Origin: Nageia nagi
Taxonomy: Eukaryota > Pinophyta
Direction of reading: 5' to 3'
DNA length: 64,000 nucleotides
NCBI GenBank assembly: GCA_050084985.1
Contig: JBITNC010000001.1
Span: forward strand, 129,518,001 to 129,582,000
Position numbers and translations under genes: made by a program
The notes under the pieces: model-generated
The model's database searches: none
Told to the model about the DNA's origin: nothing
Seen by the model: the letters and a program-made list of their open reading frames with translations, nothing else
In this document: in pieces, positions 55,855 to 64,000 of the stretch
How positions within the stretch are numbered: the first letter of the stretch is position 1
How the letters are laid out: each line of letters starts with the position of its first letter

Positions 55855-58800
55855 TTAGCTTCCTAAGTGAAAGATGACTCAGAATACTTATCCCATTATA
55901 CTAAATACTCATTAATATCCAAATTTCTTAGTTTCTTAGTTCTAAAATCTAGAATTCTAATAGTGAGAACTTCAATAGCATGAGGGTTTGACATCTATAA
56001 ATTAGAAAAATCTAACACATGCGAGAGGTCAATAGCATACTTTATAAATAATGATATATGAAAGACATCATGCATTTTTGATAAAATTGGTGGCAAACCA
56101 AGTTTGTAGGCAATTGGACTCTTCTTTTCAACTATATCAAAAGGTATAACAAATTGTGGTTCTAATTTAGTTGACTCTATGGCACTTTTTATGGGTTAGA
56201 CTCATAAGAATACTTTGTCACCCATAGCAAATTCTCTAGGAGTTCTTTTGACATTGACATAACTCTTTTATTGATTGGCAGCTTCCTTCAACTTTCATTG
56301 AATGGTTTTTAATTGTTCTTCCATTTGCTTTAACATTTTAGGATTGATCATAACCCATTTCTCCTAATTATTCCAAGATAAAGGAGTCCTACATCTCCTT
56401 TCATACAGAGCCTCAAAAGGAGCCATTCCTAAATATGAATGATATCCATTATTATAATTATTCTAAGTGCATGGAAAATTGCTACCAACTCAAGATCATG
56501 AGTTGCATAGTTTAGATCATCTATTTTTCATTTTTCTAAATTCATATGCTACTAGATTTCCATTTTGTGATAACACACCACCAAAACCTTCTAGTGAAGT
56601 TTCTATGCATACTACAAAATCACCATGTGGGTTAGGGATATGAGGACTAGTGTTATGGTAAACCTTTCCTTCAAAGTTGTGAAGGCTTTTTCACACTTTT
56701 CTATCGATTTGAATACCTTATTTTTCTTTTGGATATTAGTGATGGGATTGTTAAATATTTAACAAACCTTTGATAGTATCCACCTAATCTCATAAAAATC
56801 CTCACTTTAGTTACACTTGTTGGCATAGGACAACGCATTATTGCTTCTACTTTCTTGGGATCAATTGAAATTCTTTTTATAGAGATGATGTGACCTAGAT
56901 ACTAAATTTGGAAAACATAGAAATCACATTTTGATAACTTTTCATATAATTGGTTTCTTCTTAATACCTCTAATGCTAACCTTAGATGATAATTATGCTC
57001 TTCCTCATTCTTTGAGTAGATGAGGATATCATCCAAAAATACTAGTGCAAACTTGTCTAGGTATTCCTGATAGATACTATTCATCAAGTTGATGAATGCT
57101 GTAGGGGCATTCGTTAACCCAAAAGGTAATAAAACAAACTCGTAGTGTCCATACCTAGTATTAAAAGTTGTATTATGGGTGTTTGATCCCTTAATTCTCA
57201 ATTGATGATATCTTGATCTCATATCTATCTTGGAGAAAATAGCAACATATTTAAGTTGTTAGAACAAGTCATCAATCCTATGTAAAGGATACATATTATT
57301 TATGATGACCTTGTTCAACATCCTATAATCAATACAAATCTTAGAGTTTCGTACTTCTTTTTTACAAACAACATAGGAGCACACCATGGTGATAAACTTG
57401 GTTTTATCAACCCTTTTTCTAACAAATATTGCAATTGTACCTTCAACTCCTACATATTAATGGTTTTCATTATATATGGGGTTCTAGGAAAAGGTTTAGC
57501 TCCTAGTACTAAATCTATCAAGAAATCAAATTCTCATTTTAGGGGTAATCTAGTTAGATCTTTAGGGAACACATCTTTGTATTCTCTTAACATCAGGTAA
57601 TTATTTAGCAAATCTACCTCCTTACATCTTGTTCAACTTCTTTAACTTTGATTACATAAATCATTTCCCATTTTTTAATGCTTCTTTTAACTTGCATGGC
57701 TATGATTAAATAGGGTTCAAAAGATCCTTGATCATTGTACACCCTGTGTTGATTTTGAGATACATCTTTGTATTCTACCCATCTTTCCTAAAATTCAATT
57801 AAAGCTTTATGGGCCATCAACCAATCCATGCATAAGATGATATCACAAGATTCTAAGGAAACCACATACAAATCCCACATAATAGATCCTTTAGGTAATT
57901 CTAGTTCAACATCCCTAAAGCATTATCTAATAGTGTTTTTCTATATAGATCCAAACTCCACTTGCCACCCATTTGGCAAAAATTCTAGTACCTTTGACAT
58001 TTCCTTAACTAAGGAATTTTAAATAAAACTATTTGTATCACTACAATCTATCAAAACCTTACAATATTTATCAAAAATTTTATAAAGGATTTCAAGAAGT
58101 ATGAATTGTCCTCTATTTTATCCCAATATGGTAGATATAAAGATTTGATACTCTTTGGATGGATCTATCTTCATGGGACACTAATTGGCATAATGAGCTC
58201 CACCACAATTCCAGTATCCATATGGAGGAGCTTTCTTTTGTTTAGGAAACTTGTCTCTTGATGTTTTTTGATTTCCTTTTTTCCTTTGAAACCCTTGACC
58301 ATAGTTTTTGAAACCTTGGTTTCTATTTCTAAGATTCTAATGTTGCTTTAGGAAATAATTTTTCTTAAAGCCTTTATTCCCAAATGGTCTCTTCTCAAAT
58401 TTGGAGTGATTACCATCCTTGTAATCAAAATTATATTTCTTGTTGCTTATTTATTGTGCTTGATGCTCTACAATATGATTCTTTTGGAGTATTTCCTTAT
58501 CTTTTTCATCTAGAAGCTTGTAGTTTACAAAGGTCTTCTTGATTCCCAAGTTACTTTCTTCCCTTTTTACAAGGGCATATGCCTCTTAAAACATTTTAGG
58601 ATTCAAGACATTTACCATAGATTTGATCTTGGCATCTAACCCCATAAGGAATCTATGCAATTTCATATGGTTCTTATTTTTTAAGAAGCATTTTAGAAGT
58701 TTAACAAATATTTGGTGATTTCTCTGAACACTCATGTATCCTTGCTAAAAAGTATAGTATTTTTCATACTTTATATCATAATATACCTAAGGAATGAATC

Positions 58801-59400
58801 TCTTGCAAAATGTTGTAATAAATTCTAGCCATTTTAGGTATTGGATCCTATACTCAATCTTGTATGCATTCCACCATTCTAGAGCAATATCCTAAAAATT
58901 ATAATTATCCCATACTCTTTTGGTCTTCAATGATAAATTTTTCATCAAAAAGTAGGTTTCTTCTTCTTCTAACCACACTTCCTCTTGATCACCTCTTGCT
59001 TATCATTAAATTTTGAGATCTGATCTTTCTTGATATCTGTTGCAAGTTCTTGTTCAATTCCTACCTAGATCTAATCATTCCTTCCTTTAGGTCTTGCTTG
59101 TTCTAGAATAGGTTCTTTTCTTGGAGGTTCAGCCCTTGAATTTAACATATTATTTATTATCTCTTACTTCTCTACCACCTACTTTTGTAATCTCATGATG
59201 GCTTCTTTTCCTCCATTTTTTTGGGTGGAATGACTTAAAGAACTCTCATTCTTGTTCTTGGGAACCCTCCTATTGGCATTCCTTATTATTCTATTTTTGG
59301 CATTTTAGCCCTAACATTTTTTGGTATGTCTTAGCATTATTATTCATAAGAAGGCCATTTATTACACCTTATCATTAGTTTCTTGAAGCTCTTGTTACAT
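55855..59400 (-). pseudogene. Gag-Pol remnant of Y lacking the integrase core
   Basis: Reading leftward: the Gag core with ALEWWNAYKIEYRI (about 58,880-58,840) and LHRFLMGLDAKIKSMV (about 58,670-58,620); a knuckle-like WNCGGAHYAN near 58,180-58,220 with its first cysteine lost; protease CDIILCMDWL near 57,820; RT with [18 protein letters not shown] and FLDDILIYSK (57,222-56,902); and RNase H to a HDLELVAIFHAL piece near 56,480-56,515. Integrase C-terminal text (GMAPFEALYERRCRTPL, about 56,440-56,390) then follows at once, with a tail near 56,210-55,985 and a degraded chromodomain near 55,870. The join near 56,458 removes the zinc-binding and catalytic integrase domains. Stops are frequent. 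Confidence 0.75.
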
Positions 59401-59530
59401 ATCTTGGAATTAACATAATCTAAGTCCATCAAATAGTATTGTTATTAGTCTCAAGCATACTCATCTTGACTTCCTAAACTCTTATAGCAAGATAATCATG
59501 GACCATATTCTTGAGAGTTTGATATTGATG

Positions 59531-59541
59531 CTTTGATACCA
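59531..59541 (-). other. Primer-binding site of Y, initiator tRNA-Met type
   Basis: The minus strand reads TGGTATCAAAG, next to the LTR tip at 59,543. It differs by one base from the usual initiator tRNA-Met complement. Confidence 0.75.
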
Positions 59542-59542
59542 A

Positions 59543-62500
59543 TGTAACACATCATCTTATTATATACATCCAAAACCATAAATTTTAGACCTTTCTTATA
59601 TTTAGTATAAACATTCAAAAGATCTAAAAATGGATTCAAGTGATCCACATGAGCTTGTTAATCCTACTAGCTAGTCAGCACCCACATGGCAAGATTGAAT
59701 AAAGTTTAGATTATCCAACCTTTATTAAATCTATTCTAGTGTTCAATTCATAACACTCATCCCATTGAGGAGATGCCTTAAATGTGACCCCACCATTTCC
59801 ACTTCACTAACTATGCAATAGACATTTTTGACATGGTGTTATGGTTTCCTACTTAGGGCCCATATCATTTGAGAGAACATACATCCACTAGGTTACACTT
59901 CCTCACCCAATGATAACCCTTTGACTCATAGGAGTAGATAGTTTATCCTATGCAAACTTCTTTATGAGTGGGAAATGTCATCACCTATGGAATAGTTGTC
60001 ATACTCCTATGTTCTTAACTACAAGTACTATGACTACTAAATTACCTTCACTCAATAATGGTAGTTTTATCAATTGGTATTCTCATATAACAACTTGTCA
60101 AGGCTCACCATGGAATCTAGTATCCTCATGCCCATATCTTAGGGAGCCATGGGTATTGAAACAATACCCTTGAGTGGTTTATATAGTCTAATTAATTTTA
60201 AGCAAGGTCACTTGTAACCTAAGGATACCATATCATATGTAGGATAACTCATACAACTTATTTAGGAAGTCATAAGAGATATGTAGTTCTACAAATATCC
60301 CATACACATGGTATTACATAATTAATACCACTTTATTAAAGTTCTCATAATAATGTTTGGTAATGTACCTTCAAATGAAACTAAAGTTAGCTACTGCTAT
60401 AAAGGAAGTGTGATGCAATGTGGTCCATACTCAAGGAATATTCTTTTGGAATATCATTTAGCAAGGGAGGTTCAACTAACAAATATTCCATGCCATCTTC
60501 ATTACCAAATCCATCCAAAAGTATCCTTTTTGGTTAAATCTATTTCTTTAGGGTGTCTCTTCCCTCTAGGTTATTATCGAGTTTATCTTTCACTTATATA
60601 ACTCATATAGTATACTTTAAAATTGTTTATTTATTTATGAGTCAATACAACTCTAAAATTGATCAATGAACCTTAGGAACATCACTATTACTAATGTAAG
60701 GTCTTCTTTTATTAAGAAATATCAGTTAACTCACTATTTAAAAATTAATCCTATTTGATCCCATCTTGATCCCTATTGATATTTGAGGATCTCTAAGATA
60801 TAACAACCTTTTCTTCCTCAATGAGAACTTATATTTGTGTGACCTAAGGATATTAAGGTTACTTGTTAGGGTTTAAATTACCATGTATTAATGTAATAAA
60901 CTCTTATTCCATCTACAAGGAATTAGGAATAATAGTAATTCATATAGTTGATTTAATTTTAATTCCTTTTTCTATATTTTTACTAAGATCCACTCTTATC
61001 CACAAATAAAGACTAAGACTACAAAGTTGTTTAATAATTTATTACATTATAAAGGTACTAACATTGATACATTAAAGTTTACTCTGACTAGATAAGTAAA
61101 ATGGAAGAAGTAATAACCATAGGAATCCTTAAAAATGTTCTTGTATTACTTTATATAAAAAATCATTTTACTTTAACATTGATGAGATTTGAATAAGTAG
61201 ATAATATAGGATTTATTAAGCCCTAAAGGATTTCATGACATTTTCACCAAACTTGCATAAATACATGAAAATCATTTGCAAGGCTTTAGAGCCATCCTTA
61301 TTATTTACAAGGGATTCCCTCACAAAATTATATTGGCAAATACATTACAAATATTTCAAACTTCCACTAGAGATCTTCAATACATATTTGTCCTCATAGA
61401 GTCTTCATCGTCTTTCATCAAGTTTCTTTCCAAGGATGAAGGTGATAGGATCAAGTACTAAGAAAGAGTTGGAATTTGAGGATTAGGACAATTCTTTTAC
61501 AAATTTATGACCTTAATGCAAATGATATACAACATCTCATTCTTTTAAAAGCAATTTATGGAAATCTGAAGGTTTTTTAAGTCCTTCCTTCCTTGGTCAC
61601 ATGGTAGATTTTCAAAACAATACTCATAATCCCTATTACAATTAATATTATTGCCATAGTAGACTATACTTTCTTAATTATTAACTTGTATCCCATATAT
61701 GAATAATGTATATATAATCAATTCCAATTCATTAATACACCATTAGAATAACAATTTCACATAATACCAAAAACTAATATAGCAAAAGATTCAACTATAG
61801 AAATAAATAAAATGTAAAATATCTAAAAATATTTACTTAATCATCATATATGTTCATGGTTAATACTTTATAAAATATATATTTATTAAAGTGATATGGT
61901 GTACTTTGGAACTATTTAATGTAAGGGCTTCAATACTTAGTAAATTTTAGATGACATTTCAAAAATGTATATGTAAGAGGCTTTACTTGTAGCAAAATAG
62001 TTTTAGAACCATAATAAATGGTGACATACTCTGTAATATATCTCTATTATCTATTGAATAAAAAAATAGCATTTGCCACAATCAAACATGATTTTCCTAC
62101 ACGATATTGAGAGAGGTCTCACTTCTGATTGTTAATTTGAAGGTTGAATAGATTATTGAGGTATTGTCTAACTATGTATAGCTATGGGATAATATATTAT
62201 TGATAGAACATGAAATTTTACTATATAATCAATATTTCTAACCATTTACAACTCTTACACATACATAGATAAATAATTTGACTAACATGAATGTAAATTA
62301 AATTCCTTCTAAAAGTGTGGATCTTCCCAAACTTGGAGCAAAGATCATTAAATTTCTTATGAAACACTTTATTGGATGATAGCATAATAGGGAAGAGTAG
62401 TATGAAATTTATTTATCAAATGATCTCATTTAAATGCTATCTTCCATGGTGCAAGATGGTACTAAAGTTAAAACATCTACAAAGGGTTTTAAGTCAATGC

Positions 62501-64000
62501 AACTATTAGATGTAAAGCCAAACTTTGTAACATTTGCTATCAATATTTTAGCGTGTGTTACTATGTGAGCTCTAAATGAAGGTATGGTGATCCATAAAAG
62601 AGTATTTAAAAATGGTTTCTCATCAAATATTATGGTTGAGAAGGCTTGTACATGATACAAGGTTTGAGAATTATTTGACAATAGTGAGTTAAAAACATGG
62701 ACTACAATGATGGTAGGATACACACATATGGGTTATCCTACAAAGTGTGTAGCGCTCAAGATTAAATCCAAAATTTGACACCTTTTCCAATATTTTTCTA
62801 GCATGTTCTTCATGGGGGTTTTAGAAGGAAGGTTTGTAGATCTACCAAAGAGCAGTTAAAATGGTTTTACATCAAATATTGTGGCCATGAGTACCTAATA
62901 GCCATGAGAGAACATAATGTGGAGTAGATACAAGTAAGGTGAGGTAATATTGGGATCCTTTCCAAGGCATGGGCACCCATGATCTACTCATAACATAATT
63001 AATTAACTACTCTCATCATTATTACATAACACATTTGTACTTGAGACTTCCCACTACTGGATTTAAATAAAAGGGAAAAATAATAAGATTCCACTCCTTT
63101 ACTTTTTAAAGAAAAGATAAGGTACCAACCTGCACATGCATTATGTCAAACAAAATAATCAATATGTCCCTTAAAATGGCTTAAAACCTCTATCAACAAT
63201 TAATTCCATGAACCTTTATTAAATAACCCTTCTATACAACTTATTAGATAACATCAAGCAAGACTACTTTAACTAGACATTTTAGCTTTATTGTCTAAAA
63301 TGCAAAAGAATGCACTTGGACTTAGAGAGAGAGAGAAAGGCTTATTTTCTTCATGTAAATATACACCCAAAGCTTCAAAATAATAATAATGAAATGATAG
63401 TAGATAGGTATTTCCCTAATGTTCCATCCCTCCTATTTATAGCTAAGGAGATTCAAATAAGTCTAGATGAACATCTACTCATCCCTTAAATAATTTTTAT
63501 GGTAGGTTTTATTAAATTTGTTGATGATTGTATTGGTATTGAATATGTTGGAACCTTTTATATTGACTAACAAATTAGTACCAAATATTATCCATACCTA
63601 ATACAAGGAAACAAAATAACTAGGGTCATAACTCAATTATTTTCATAGACCATTAAATACCTTGTGACATCCATAAAGTGACATTATTCCTTTCCTTCCA
63701 TTTTCAAATTTAAATTATAAAAATTCACAAGAAGAAGTTAATCACACATATTACTTGTGATGGTTGCCCCATTTTGTAAGATAAATTGTTAATCCATACA
63801 CACACATCCACAATCACATATTTATCATGAAAATCAACATTCATGACTAATTATTCTATCATGTACCTACATTATCTATTATGGTCATTAAGTTTTGTTA
63901 GGTAACCAATTCCAATCATTTCCTCACTCTTCCCCTTTCATTCCTATCACCAATTCACCCTTGGATCTTTTCTCACAATTTCCATCTTGATTTATCATGT
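59543..64000 (-). repeat. Right (5') LTR of Y, truncated by the window end
   Basis: It starts TGTAACACATC and is collinear with the left LTR to the end of the window. It has no insertion at the site where X entered the left LTR (63,658-63,675). The promoter-like CTATTTATAG is near 63,433. A (GA)n run is at 63,322-63,338. Confidence 0.88.

Larger units (their letters stand above)
45197..64000 (-). mobile_element. Chromovirus-like Ty3/gypsy element Y with 4.6 kb LTRs (runs off the window)
   Basis: On the plus strand the left LTR starts TGTAATGCATC at 45,197 and ends CATTACA at 55,725. With the nested element X and one duplication copy removed, it is about 4,639 bp. The right LTR starts TGTAACAC at 59,543 and leaves the window. 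The internal region (55,726-59,542, only 3.8 kb) reads on the minus strand. It has a primer site next to the right LTR, gag, protease and RT, then part of RNase H joined directly to the integrase C-terminus and a chromodomain remnant. The integrase catalytic core is absent. The LTRs look about 90% alike. Confidence 0.85.

Noticed and set aside
1-64000. Host protein-coding genes with introns
   Set aside because: I looked for non-transposon protein motifs on both strands and found none I could support. A gene with very small exons cannot be excluded by eye.

Overview
This 64 kb window looks like intergenic DNA from a plant with a large, repeat-rich nuclear genome. A gymnosperm is my best guess, but the sequence alone does not prove it. 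It is AT-rich, and I see no intact host gene, exon set, tRNA gene or rRNA gene. Almost everything that can be explained is LTR retrotransposon sequence, nested in layers, plus one fragment of a CACTA DNA transposon.

Layout. (1) About 101-30,682, plus strand: an old, decayed Ty3/gypsy element ('Z'). It has LTRs of about 1.16 kb, then gag (from 1,648), protease, an extra RNase H-like domain, RT and RNase H (15.5-18.7 kb), integrase (23-24.15 kb), a long spacer carrying an array of RNA-hairpin-like units and a TATA box, and a third coiled-coil-like ORF (26.7-29.5 kb). Two younger elements split Z. 3,225-15,500 is a near-complete Athila-type Ty3/gypsy element with identical-length 1,414 bp LTRs, a GGAGC target duplication, a tRNA-Asp primer site, a 1,907-codon gag-pol ORF and a large extra ORF. 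18,711-22,873 is a 4.16 kb non-autonomous Ty1/copia-like element with a GAAAG target duplication. It carries gag but no RT or integrase (TR-GAG type). (2) 30.7-39.4 kb: two direct copies of a 4 kb block, each with minus-strand gag-like remnants. (3) 39.5-40.15 kb: a minus-strand CACTA (En/Spm) Tnp2 transposase fragment. (4) 40.5-43.9 kb: a decayed plus-strand Ty1/copia polyprotein that ends at a PPT and the start of a 3' LTR. (5) 44.3-45.05 kb: two adjoining tandem-repeat arrays. (6) 45,197 to past the window end: a minus-strand chromovirus-like Ty3/gypsy element ('Y') with unusually long LTRs of about 4.6 kb. Its short internal region lacks the integrase catalytic core. A second minus-strand chromovirus ('X', 49,251-55,135) is inserted inside Y's left LTR.

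Relative age, from hand comparison of LTR pairs: Athila (about 1.5% different) and the TR-GAG element (about 2%) are young. X (about 8-9%) and Y and Z (roughly 10%) are older. This order agrees with the nesting. Only the Athila element keeps long open frames. Its three in-frame stops, and 20 of its 21 LTR differences, fit the C-to-T/G-to-A decay expected of methylated, silenced plant transposons.

The observations most worth following up are the hairpin array with apparently compensatory arm changes in Z, the extra Athila ORF, the CCAGAAA motif shared by that element's LTR, spacer and coding repeat, the RNase H-like domain upstream of RT in Z, and the very long LTRs of the integrase-deleted element Y.
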